DNA of 35,733 bases from the NCBI GenBank assembly GCA_021775615.1, contig JAJFHL010000264.1, positions 1 to 35,733 on the forward strand, in the 5' to 3' direction. The notes under the pieces were generated by a model. The model saw only the letters and a list, made by a program, of their open reading frames with translations, had not been told where the DNA came from and searched no databases. This document shows, piece by piece, positions 8,736 through 15,843 of this stretch. This stretch comes from Hyphomicrobiales bacterium (GTDB lineage: Bacteria; Pseudomonadota; Alphaproteobacteria; Rhizobiales; JAJFHB01). The translations under genes were made by a program, and so were the position numbers. Each line of letters starts with the position of its first letter. Positions within the stretch are counted from its first letter, which is position 1.

Positions 8736-9353
8736 GTGAATACAACCGAACCTGCGTCGGTTCTATGCGTTGCGACGGACAATGCATTTGTAGACGGCGT
8801 GAAACTGTTGCTCGACGGGTCCAGCATCAATCAGGTCCAGTCAGTGAGCGATCTTGACGATGTGCTCGCGGCGATGACCAGCGGGGCGGTCAATCTTCTT
8901 CTGATCAAGGACGATTTTCCGAAACTTGACGCGGTTACGCTGTGCAAGACGGTTCGAACGTCGCCGGACAGTCCGAACATCCGGGTTCCGATCGTTCTGA
9001 TCTGCACTGACCGCAATTTACAGCGGACCGTCGACGCATCCAATGCGGGCGCCAACGAGGTGCTGTTGTATCCCTTCACCGAAAGCAAACTGTCGACGCG
9101 GCTGTGGGCGGCATATCACGATCACCGGGAGTTCATAGAGTGCGAGTTCTACGTCGGCCCGGATCGGCGCAGCCTCAGGAATTCCAATTATGGGGGAACA
9201 CTGCGCCGGGCGGAGGACGTCAAGGCAGCTGAAGAACCGCAGGACGTCGAGAGCCCGGACGTCCTGGTATCGGACGAACGGGTTGTCGCAACGGCCGCAC
9301 CGGGACCTTATGAGCGCTCATTGATGGAGCGGGCGAAATACTCCGATGGCTAA
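8736..9353 (+). CDS. Receiver-like (degenerate response regulator) protein
   Basis: The 205-residue protein starts at a GTG with GGGGG upstream. Residues 8-125 follow the CheY-like alternating strand/helix pattern, but the key residues are altered. In the strand before the conserved proline (L-L-L-I-K-D-D-F-P) the phospho-Asp position, four residues before Pro62, is Lys58, although two Asp follow it. The conserved Lys of the K-P-F motif is Tyr112 in L-Y-P-F. The switch Thr (C-T-D) is kept. Residues 130-205 are polar, probably disordered, and show no DNA-binding or enzymatic output domain. It may act as a phosphorylation-independent adaptor, or Asp59/Asp60 could substitute. It converges on the universal stress protein gene with 3 bases between. 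Confidence 0.72.
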   Translation: MNTTEPASVLCVATDNAFVDGVKLLLDGSSINQVQSVSDLDDVLAAMTSGAVNLLLIKDDFPKLDAVTLCKTVRTSPDSPNIRVPIVLICTDRNLQRTVDASNAGANEVLLYPFTESKLSTRLWAAYHDHREFIECEFYVGPDRRSLRNSNYGGTLRRAEDVKAAEEPQDVESPDVLVSDERVVATAAPGPYERSLMERAKYSDG

Positions 9354-9356
9354 AAT

Positions 9357-9806
9357 TCACCGGTAAACCAGCACCGGGACCGAGCTGTGCGTCAGCACTT
9401 TGACCGTCTCGGAACCGAGAATGATGCCCGCCATGCCGCGCCGCCCGTGCGAGGCCATCAAGACCAGATCGCAGCCCTGCCGATGTGCCGTGTCGATGAT
9501 GCCCTGATAGGCGTGCTCGTGTTCCGCGCAAACGGTCTCGCAGCCGACGCCGGACGCCTCGGCGACCTTCCGGGCGTCTGACAGCCACTTGTCGGTTTCT
9601 TCCGTCAGGTAGGAATGAACGAACTGCCTGTAGTCGTCCGGCATGTCCACAACCATCTCCGGCTCTCCCGTCAGGCTGTGGAACGGGCTCCTCACGGTTA
9701 GGAAGGTGATCTTGGCGTTGATGTGTTTCGCCAGCCTGACGCCATGTTCGATGGCCGCGGCGGAGAGCTGCGATCCGTCGGTGGGGATGAGAATGTTCTG
9801 ATACAT
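9357..9806 (-). CDS. Universal stress protein (UspA family)
   Basis: The 149-residue protein begins Y-Q-N-I-L-I-P-T-D-G-S, the usual first strand and loop of UspA domains, and ends with G-R-R-G-M-A-G-I-I-L-G-S, the G-x-x-G...G-S nucleotide-binding signature of the ATP-binding subgroup, then H-S-S-V-P-V-L-V-Y. A longer frame to 9947 has no family similarity, and GGGAA precedes the chosen ATG. It is a cytoplasmic single-domain protein linked in other bacteria to stress and energy status. It is divergent from the small cytochrome c gene, so the 197-base gap probably carries both promoters. Confidence 0.88.
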   Translation of the reverse strand: MYQNILIPTDGSQLSAAAIEHGVRLAKHINAKITFLTVRSPFHSLTGEPEMVVDMPDDYRQFVHSYLTEETDKWLSDARKVAEASGVGCETVCAEHEHAYQGIIDTAHRQGCDLVLMASHGRRGMAGIILGSETVKVLTHSSVPVLVYR

Positions 9807-10003
9807 GGCCGTTCCCGGTGGTTGTTGGCTGTTCGACACGGGGAATTGGACGCCGGCCGGCCGTGCGCTGCCTTGAACCAGATCAATTTGGCGGTAGAAG
9901 TTGCGCCTGGTGCGCCGCTGATTGATGGAGATCAAGATGCAGGGCAAGGAATGTGCGCTTTAATTGCCGGGTCGATAACTGTGAACACGGTGGCTGCGAA
10001 AAG

Positions 10004-10375
10004 ATGCGCTCATTCCCAACGAACTGTCTCTGCGTCCTCACAATCCTCGTGGCATCTCTCGGGTATGTCGGATGGGGCTCTCAAGGCATTGCCGAAACAT
10101 CCCTACGCGACAAGATGCGGATAAGCGAGGGCCGCGAACTGGCGCAGATTTGGTGCAGCCAGTGTCATCTGACCGATCCCGAAGGCGCCGGATATGTTCA
10201 GGGCAATGTGCCCACATTCGCGGAAATCGCCAGCCGGACCGGGCAAACCATCGACAAGGTGAAACTGTTCCTGGTGAACCCTCATCCACCGATGCCCAAC
10301 CTCAGCCTGTCGCGTGACGAGATCGACAATCTGGCCACCTATATACTGTCGCTGAGGCAGGAGAACGCGAACTGA
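10004..10375 (+). CDS. Small exported cytochrome c
   Basis: The 123-residue product has a signal or anchor helix (about residues 8-30, ending G-I-A-E-T). It has one haem c site, C51-S-Q-C54-H55, and a probable axial Met97 in H-P-P-M-P-N, followed by the usual last helix (D-E-I-D-N-L-A-T-Y-I-L-S-L). This is a compact class I cytochrome c, probably a periplasmic electron carrier. The ATG at 10004 is preferred because the frame before it (from 9953) codes for cysteine-rich residues that would spoil a signal peptide; the ribosome site is weak. It converges on the cupin gene; a 12-base palindrome (GCCGCCGGCGGC, 10377-10388) follows its stop. Confidence 0.82.
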   Translation: MRSFPTNCLCVLTILVASLGYVGWGSQGIAETSLRDKMRISEGRELAQIWCSQCHLTDPEGAGYVQGNVPTFAEIASRTGQTIDKVKLFLVNPHPPMPNLSLSRDEIDNLATYILSLRQENAN

Positions 10376-10402
10376 GGCCGCCGGCGGCATCGCGATTGGG
10401 CG

Positions 10403-10786
10403 CTACTCCTTGTAGGCCTCGGCTGTCAGCACGACATAGAGCTTGCGCACCGGCTGCTTGACGTCCCAGGTGCATTTGCAGCCGCGCGGCATGACGAAAC
10501 TGTCGCCCGCCTTGTAAGTCTCGGTGCCGCCGCCCTCGTCGATGACATCGATATGGCCCTCCAGCAGATAGACGAACTCGTCATAGGGGGACGCCTCGAT
10601 CACATGCCTGTTCGGTTCGCATTCCCAGACACCCGCGTCGAACTGGCCGGTCTGGTCGGCATAAAGGCTGATGCCGCGCTCCTGCGGGTCGCCTGACTGA
10701 AGGCCTTCGGGCGGGATGTAGTCGGTGGGCTCAAGACCGGCGATTGCACCGGTGGTGGGGACGCGGACGCATTTTGAACTGCTCAT
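10403..10786 (-). CDS. Cupin-domain protein (Cupin_3/DUF861 type)
   Basis: The 127-residue single cupin barrel contains W-E-C-E-P-N-R-H-V-I, then Y-D-E-F-V-Y-L-L-E-G-H-I-D-V, then G-D-S-F-V-M-P-R-G-C-K-C-T-W, the pattern of the DUF861 group related to ureidoglycine aminohydrolase. It is likely a small cytosolic metal-binding or ligand-binding enzyme; the substrate is unknown. It lies 23 bases downstream of the MttB-like gene on the same strand and is probably co-transcribed with it, so a role with that methyltransferase's substrate is plausible. Family assignment is firm; function is not. Confidence 0.82.
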   Translation of the reverse strand: MSSSKCVRVPTTGAIAGLEPTDYIPPEGLQSGDPQERGISLYADQTGQFDAGVWECEPNRHVIEASPYDEFVYLLEGHIDVIDEGGGTETYKAGDSFVMPRGCKCTWDVKQPVRKLYVVLTAEAYKE

Positions 10787-10809
10787 GGGTCATATCCTTT
10801 TGGTTGGTT

Positions 10810-12378
10810 TCAGTGCCATTGATCGGGCATGGCGGCCTTTCGGCGTGCCATGAAGTCCTGCAAGGCCTCGTCGATCGCGGGATCGAGAGGCGGTGCGCTG
10901 TAACTGCCAAGCATCTCTTTCCAACGGCTGTTGGCGCGCCGCTCCGTGTCGCGCGAGCCGTCTTCGGTCCATTGCTCGAAGGACGCGGTGTCGGCGAGGG
11001 CGGAGTCGTAATTGGCGGTCTCGAAATGCGCCAGTGTATGGGCGGTGCTGAGATAAGCGCCGCCGGGGCCAGCCTCGCGATAGGCGTCGGCGGCGAGGCT
11101 CTCGCGGTCGATGGTCAGGCCGCCGATCATGCGCAACATCATGCCGCAGTGGTCGAGATCCATCGCGAACTTCTCGTACCCCATGGTGAGGCCGCCTTCG
11201 AGCCATCCGGCGGCATGGAAGACGAAGTTGGAACCGGCCATGATCCCGGCCAACATGCTGGCGGCGGATTCCTGCATGGCCTGGCCGTCGGCGACCTTGG
11301 ACGCGGTCAGGTGGCCGCCACAGCGCAGCGGCAGGCGCAACCGGCGGCACAACTGGGCAATGGCGAAAGTGGAGAGATTGGCTTCCGGAGTGCCGAAGGT
11401 CGGGGCGCCGGTCTTGAGATTCATGGTGGTGAGGAAGTTGCCGTAAACCACCGGCGCGCCCTTGCGCACAAGTTGCGTCAGCGCAATCCCGGCCATGGCT
11501 TCGGCGTGCGACTGGGCGAGAAGGGCGGGCTGGGTCACCGGTCCCATGGCGCCGCCGAGGATAAACGGAGAGACCACCACGGACTGACCGGCGGCAGCAT
11601 AGGCGCGCAGCGCGCCGGACATGACGTCGTCATAGACCAGGGGTGAGTTGACATTGATGTTGCCCTGGATGACGCAGTGCTCTTCCAGGTGAGCATCGCC
11701 GAACACCAGCCGGGCCATGGCGATCGAGTCTTCGGCCCGTTCCGGCGCCGTCACCGAGCCCATGAAGGGCTTGGTCGAATAGCGCAGATGCGCATAGACC
11801 ATGTCGAGATGGCGCTTGTTGACCGGCAGGTCCACCGGTTCACACACGGTGCCGCCGGAATGGTTCAGCCACGGCGAGGCATAGGCGAGTTTCACGAAAT
11901 TGCGGAAATCCTCGATGGTTGCATAGCGCCGCCCATTGTCGAGATCGGTGACGAAGGGCGGACCGTAGGCCGGCATGAAAACCACGTTGTCACCGCCCAG
12001 CGTGATCGAAGACGCCGGGTCTCGGCCCTCCATGCGGAAGGTCTCGGGCGCCGTCGAGCATAGGGCGCGGGCGTGGCCGGGATCGAAGCGCACCCGGCAG
12101 CCGTCGACCGAGGCGCCGGCGTCTTTGAACAGGGCCAGCGCTTCTGCGTCGCCGCGAAACTCGATGCCGATTTCCTGCAGGATCCAGTCTGCGTGGGATT
12201 CCAGTTTCTCCAGGGCGTCTTCGCCGAGCAATTCATAGGCAGGTATCTTGCGCAGGAAGTCCGCTGAAATGGCCGCGGCCTCGCAGGCGCGGCGCGCAAC
12301 CCGGGCGGCGCGCCCGCCGGTCCGCGTCTGCCGGATCGGGGCCTGTTGCCCGTCGGCGTGATGGTCCACCTCAATCAT
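10810..12378 (-). CDS. Non-pyrrolysine MttB-family methyltransferase (trimethylamine methyltransferase superfamily)
   Basis: The 522-residue protein matches the MttB superfamily in length and layout. It shows an N-terminal helical segment with L-L-G-E-D-A-L-E-K-L and I-G-I-E-F, a T-I-E-D-F-R-N-F-V-K-L-A segment, and barrel strands with G-N-I-N-V-N-S-P-L and S-P-F-I-L-G-G-A-M-G-P-V. There is no in-frame TAG, so it is not a pyrrolysine enzyme. Pyl-less members that have been characterised demethylate quaternary amines such as glycine betaine and pass the methyl group to a corrinoid protein. No corrinoid partner gene is visible here. The adjacent cupin and the divergent LysR/MLE-like operon suggest use of an N-methylated osmolyte such as proline betaine or hydroxyproline betaine; the substrate is inference. 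Confidence 0.87.
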   Translation of the reverse strand: MIEVDHHADGQQAPIRQTRTGGRAARVARRACEAAAISADFLRKIPAYELLGEDALEKLESHADWILQEIGIEFRGDAEALALFKDAGASVDGCRVRFDPGHARALCSTAPETFRMEGRDPASSITLGGDNVVFMPAYGPPFVTDLDNGRRYATIEDFRNFVKLAYASPWLNHSGGTVCEPVDLPVNKRHLDMVYAHLRYSTKPFMGSVTAPERAEDSIAMARLVFGDAHLEEHCVIQGNINVNSPLVYDDVMSGALRAYAAAGQSVVVSPFILGGAMGPVTQPALLAQSHAEAMAGIALTQLVRKGAPVVYGNFLTTMNLKTGAPTFGTPEANLSTFAIAQLCRRLRLPLRCGGHLTASKVADGQAMQESAASMLAGIMAGSNFVFHAAGWLEGGLTMGYEKFAMDLDHCGMMLRMIGGLTIDRESLAADAYREAGPGGAYLSTAHTLAHFETANYDSALADTASFEQWTEDGSRDTERRANSRWKEMLGSYSAPPLDPAIDEALQDFMARRKAAMPDQWH

Positions 12379-12509
12379 GGCTCGCAGGCTCGATCAAAGA
12401 ATTTGCGCGACTTTGCCAAGGGCTGTCCGCTGGAGCTATGCCGTGTCACTGCGAACGCGGCTGAATTCCAAGGAAAGTGCATTTTTCGGCCGGGCACAAA
12501 CCAAATGAT

Positions 12510-12526
12510 TTGTACGTTGCGTACAA
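12510..12526. promoter_or_regulatory. Perfect inverted repeat, candidate LysR operator
   Basis: TTGTACG and CGTACAA form a perfect inverted repeat around TTG. It contains two T-N11-A registers, the loose LysR-type consensus, and lies in the 166-base divergent gap, 18 bases before the LysR start and 131 bases before the MttB-like gene. Autoregulation plus control of the divergent methyltransferase is the natural reading. Confidence 0.55.
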
Positions 12527-12544
12527 AGTAATTAAACACAAGAC

Positions 12545-13414
12545 ATGCGATTTCGCTCTTTCGACAACCTTCGCCTGTTCGATGTGGTTGCCCGGCACCT
12601 GAGCTTTACGGCTGCGGCCGGCGAACTGAACCTGACCAAGGGCGCGGTGAGCTATCAGGTCAAACGGCTCGAAACCGAGCTGGGGTTCGAGGTCTTTGTG
12701 CGCGGCAATCGCGGCATCGCGCTGACCGAAAAAGGCAAGCGGCTGTGGCATCTTTCGCAAACGGCATTCCTCGACCTGGAACGCGAAATCGTCCGCCTGC
12801 GCGAAGAAGACAGCACACGTATCACCGTCGGCATGGCCACCTATTTCGCCTCGCGCTGGCTGTCGCCTCGGCTGATGACCTTCATGGGCGTACACCCGCG
12901 GATCGGGCTCAGACTGCAGCCGCTGGTCGACCTCATCGGCCTTGAAACGGCGCATATCGACATGGCCATCCGCTGGGGCCGCGGCGACTGGGCGGATCTG
13001 GAGATCGAACCCCTGTTGCCGTGTCCGGCCTTTGCCACCGCCGGTGCCGCGATCGCACAACGGGTTGCCGACACCGGGATCGAATACGTGCTGTCGCAAA
13101 CAACCCTGCTGCACGACCGCGAAGGCAGTAGAGCCTGGCTCGATTGGCACGAAGCCGCCGGGATGCCGCTGCGCCCGTCCTGGGACGGGCTCGTCATTCC
13201 CGATCCCAATGTGCGGGTGCAGGCGGTGATCGATGGTCAGGGCGTGGCGCTTTACGACGCGCTGGTTGCGGATGAGATGGAAAGCGGACGGTTGTTGAAG
13301 ATCTCCGAAGTCGAGCTTTCCGACTACGGCTACTTTCTGGCCTATCCAAAGGGGGCGCTGGTCAATCCGTCGCTTCGGGCCTTCAGGGACTGGATCTTGT
13401 CGGAAGCGCGGTAA
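12545..13414 (+). CDS. LysR-family transcriptional regulator (GcvA-like)
   Basis: The 289-residue protein has the standard LysR N-terminal winged helix-turn-helix (residues 5-65): F-D-N-L-R-L-F-D-V-V-A-R, S-F-T-A-A-A-G-E-L-N-L-T-K-G-A-V-S-Y-Q-V-K-R-L-E and the wing F-V-R-G-N-R-G-I-A-L-T. A linker helix and a periplasmic-binding-like effector domain follow (about 90-285). The N-terminus resembles the GcvA branch. The ribosome site is weak, but the ATG at 12545 is the only start that keeps the full HTH. It is divergent from the MttB-like gene and is followed on its own strand by the dehydrogenase, MLE-like and FAD hydroxylase genes, so it probably regulates cluster B through the repeat at 12510-12526. 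Confidence 0.9.
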   Translation: MRFRSFDNLRLFDVVARHLSFTAAAGELNLTKGAVSYQVKRLETELGFEVFVRGNRGIALTEKGKRLWHLSQTAFLDLEREIVRLREEDSTRITVGMATYFASRWLSPRLMTFMGVHPRIGLRLQPLVDLIGLETAHIDMAIRWGRGDWADLEIEPLLPCPAFATAGAAIAQRVADTGIEYVLSQTTLLHDREGSRAWLDWHEAAGMPLRPSWDGLVIPDPNVRVQAVIDGQGVALYDALVADEMESGRLLKISEVELSDYGYFLAYPKGALVNPSLRAFRDWILSEAR

Positions 13415-13535
13415 CGCAGGCCGCTTGTCTTGAACGGGGGACGTGCGATGAAATTTTTGCACTGTCACCGCCCTTTGCGGACCGCTAAACCGGCTGCCTG
13501 ATGCGATGCAGCTCACGGCAGGGGATGTTGAACCG

Positions 13536-14651
13536 ATGACGGAACTTCCAAAAACGATGGCGGCCATGGTGCTCACCGGCCATGGCGGGCTCGACATGCT
13601 GGAGTATCGCGAGGACTGGCCGGTGCCGGTGCCTGAGGGCGATGAGGTGCTGATCGCGGTCGGCGCTTGCGGCATGAACAACACCGACATCAACACCCGC
13701 ACCGGCTGGTACTCCAAGACCGTGCGTGAAGGGACCCATGCTGAAGGGGGCGCCAAAGGTTTCGACGAGATCACCGAGGAGTCCGGCGGCTGGGGCGCGG
13801 GTCTCAACTTCCCGCGTATTCAGGGCGCCGATGTCTGTGGCCGGGTGGTGGATGCGGGGCCGGAGGCGGACAAGAGCCTCATGGGCAAGCGAGTGCTGAT
13901 CGACACCTGGCTGCGCGACTGGTCGGACCCGATGAACATGGACAAGTGCGGCTATTACGGATCGGAATCGGACGGCGGCTATGCGCAGTTCACCAGCGTG
14001 AGCGCGCGCCAGGTCCATGCCATCGAGAGCGGCCTTTCGGACGCCGAACTGGCAACCTTCGCCACATCGTACGTCACCGCCGAAAACATGCTGCACCGGG
14101 CCAATGTGGGCGACGGCGACACCGTGCTGGTGCCGGGTGCGTCGGGTGGCGTCGGATCGGCGCTGATCCAGTTGTCGAAACGGCGCGGCGCTTCGGTTGT
14201 CGCGCTGTCGGGTGAGAGCAAGGCCGATCAGGTCCGTGATGTCGGCGCCGACTGGGTGCTGCCGCGGGCGCCGGACGACCTGCGCGCCGCCATCGAGGCC
14301 GCGACCGGCCGGGCCGAAGTCGACGTGGTGGCGGACGTGGTCGGCGGCGATCTGTGGCCGCAGATGATCGAGGTCCTGTGCCGCGGCGGACGCTACACCT
14401 GCGCCGGCGCCATCGCCGGGCCGATTGTCGAGTTTGACCTGCGCACCTTCTATCTCAACGACCACACCTATACCGGCGCCACCATCGTGCCGCCGGGCAT
14501 GTTCGCCGATCTTGTCGGTTACATCGAGCGCGGCGAAATCAAGCCTCTGCTGGCCAAGACCTGGCCGCTTGCCGAACTGCGCGAAGCGCAGGACGCGTTC
14601 CTGCAAAAGAGCCATGTCGGCAATTTCGTCGTTCTGCCGCCTGAGGTTTGA
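13536..14651 (+). CDS. MDR-family (zinc-type alcohol dehydrogenase-like) oxidoreductase
   Basis: The 371-residue medium-chain dehydrogenase/reductase has an N-terminal GroES-like domain (residues 5-150) with G-A-C-G-M-N-N-T-D-I-N. A Rossmann nucleotide-binding motif, G-A-S-G-G-V-G-S-A (about 205-213), follows. The four-cysteine structural zinc lobe is absent, as in quinone-reductase and crotonyl-CoA-reductase-like members, so it may use NADPH without zinc. AGGGGA lies 11 bases before the chosen ATG; an in-frame ATG at 13506 lacks a ribosome site. The MLE-like gene starts 6 bases after its stop, so the two share an operon. The substrate is not evident; an intermediate of the same pathway is likely. 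Confidence 0.85.
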   Translation: MTELPKTMAAMVLTGHGGLDMLEYREDWPVPVPEGDEVLIAVGACGMNNTDINTRTGWYSKTVREGTHAEGGAKGFDEITEESGGWGAGLNFPRIQGADVCGRVVDAGPEADKSLMGKRVLIDTWLRDWSDPMNMDKCGYYGSESDGGYAQFTSVSARQVHAIESGLSDAELATFATSYVTAENMLHRANVGDGDTVLVPGASGGVGSALIQLSKRRGASVVALSGESKADQVRDVGADWVLPRAPDDLRAAIEAATGRAEVDVVADVVGGDLWPQMIEVLCRGGRYTCAGAIAGPIVEFDLRTFYLNDHTYTGATIVPPGMFADLVGYIERGEIKPLLAKTWPLAELREAQDAFLQKSHVGNFVVLPPEV

Positions 14652-14657
14652 CCCCGG

Positions 14658-15761
14658 ATGAAGATCACTCGAATTTCCGTCTATCAGGCCGATCTGCCGC
14701 TCAAGAAGCCCTACTTCCTGTCCGGCGGCAAGCTGCGCTTCGACGCGCTCGACAGCACCATGGTGTCGGTCGAAACCGACGCGGGCTTCACCGGCTGGGG
14801 CGAGGGCTGTCCCTGGGGCGTCACCTACCTGCCGGCCTTTGGGCGCGGTATTCGCGCCGGGCTCGAAGAGCTCAGCCCCCAGTTGATCGGGCTCGATCCG
14901 CGCGTCCCCGCCCGGATCAACCGGGTGATGGACCTTGCGCTGCCCGGCCATCCCTACATCAAGGCGCCGGTGGATATCGCCTGTTGGGACATCTTCGGGC
15001 AGGTCTGCGGCCTGCCGGTCTGCGAACTGCTCGGCGGGCGCTATGGCGGACCGGTGCCAATTGCATCCAGTGTCTCGACCGGCACGCCGGAGGAAATGGT
15101 ACGCACCGTCGAGGATTTCAGGGCAGACGGGTACCGGCTTCATTCGGCGAAGATCGGGGGCGCCGATCCCGATCTCGATGTTGCTCGCATCCGCCATCTC
15201 AACGCGGCCCAGGAAAGCGGCGAGACGATCTTCCTCGACCTCAACCGCTCGTGGCTGCCGGCGGACGCGATTGCCGTCATGAACCAGGTGCGTGATCTCA
15301 GGGTATTCTTCGAACAGCCCTGCGAGACGTTCGAGGAGAATCTCCAGGTGCGCCGCGCCACCAGCCATCCGATCTCGCTCGACGAAGGCATCAAGGAGAT
15401 GGCCGATCTGGTGCGGGCGCAGGCGGAGCGGGCGGCCGAGATCGTCAACATCAAGGTGAGCCGTGTCGGAGGCCTGACCAAGGCAAAGCTGATGCGCGAT
15501 TTCTGCCTTGCCTGCGGCATCAAGCTCCTGATCATGGACACCGGCGGCGGCGCCATGTCCGACACGATGACCGCGCATCTCGCCCAGTCGACGCCGCGGG
15601 ACGCGCTCATCGGCACCTGGGATTGCGCCTCCATGCTGACGGTCGCCGCGTCGCGCGGCGCTGCGGCCGAGAACGGTCATATCAGCGCGCCGGACGCGCC
15701 GGGGCTGGGCGCCGTGCCGGTCATGGATGTGCTGGGCGATCCGGTGGCGGTCTACCAATAG
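14658..15761 (+). CDS. Second mandelate racemase/muconate lactonizing family enzyme
   Basis: The 367-residue enolase-superfamily enzyme is the same length as the paralogue at 2352-3455 and shares its framework (V-Y-Q-x-D-L-P-L-K near the start, G-H-P-Y near residue 100, F/I-E-Q-P-C, V-G-G-L-T-K-A, and D-P-V-A-V-Y at the end). Likely catalytic lysines are K165 (A-K-I-G-G) and K266 (N-I-K-V-S-R-V-G-G); metal ligands are D194, E219 and D242. It belongs to the hydroxyproline-betaine epimerase / cis-3-hydroxyproline dehydratase-like group. The two copies differ in the active-site loop near residues 15-30 (Y-S-W-S-D-G-K here replaced by Y-F-L-S-G-G-K), which may mean different substrates. It sits 6 bases after the dehydrogenase. 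Confidence 0.85.
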   Translation: MKITRISVYQADLPLKKPYFLSGGKLRFDALDSTMVSVETDAGFTGWGEGCPWGVTYLPAFGRGIRAGLEELSPQLIGLDPRVPARINRVMDLALPGHPYIKAPVDIACWDIFGQVCGLPVCELLGGRYGGPVPIASSVSTGTPEEMVRTVEDFRADGYRLHSAKIGGADPDLDVARIRHLNAAQESGETIFLDLNRSWLPADAIAVMNQVRDLRVFFEQPCETFEENLQVRRATSHPISLDEGIKEMADLVRAQAERAAEIVNIKVSRVGGLTKAKLMRDFCLACGIKLLIMDTGGGAMSDTMTAHLAQSTPRDALIGTWDCASMLTVAASRGAAAENGHISAPDAPGLGAVPVMDVLGDPVAVYQ

Positions 15762-15843
15762 CCTTTCCCGATTTGGCCTTGCCGATGGCGGCCCTATGGG
15801 CATAACACTCTCGGGACCGGGTTAGGACTGACGGGGAGTGGGC

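Noticed and set aside
10377-10388. 12-base palindrome GCCGCCGGCGGC after the small cytochrome c gene
   Set aside because: It has no loop and no T-run, and such strings are frequent in GC-rich DNA; it is too weak for a terminator call.
10810-12378. Pyrrolysine-containing MttB
   Set aside because: The reading frame is continuous for 522 codons with no in-frame TAG, so this is a non-pyrrolysine member.
13485-15803. A 772-codon open frame on the minus strand
   Set aside because: It lies opposite the dehydrogenase and enolase-superfamily genes, has composition typical of GC-rich shadow frames (Arg/His/Gly-rich) and no recognisable domain.
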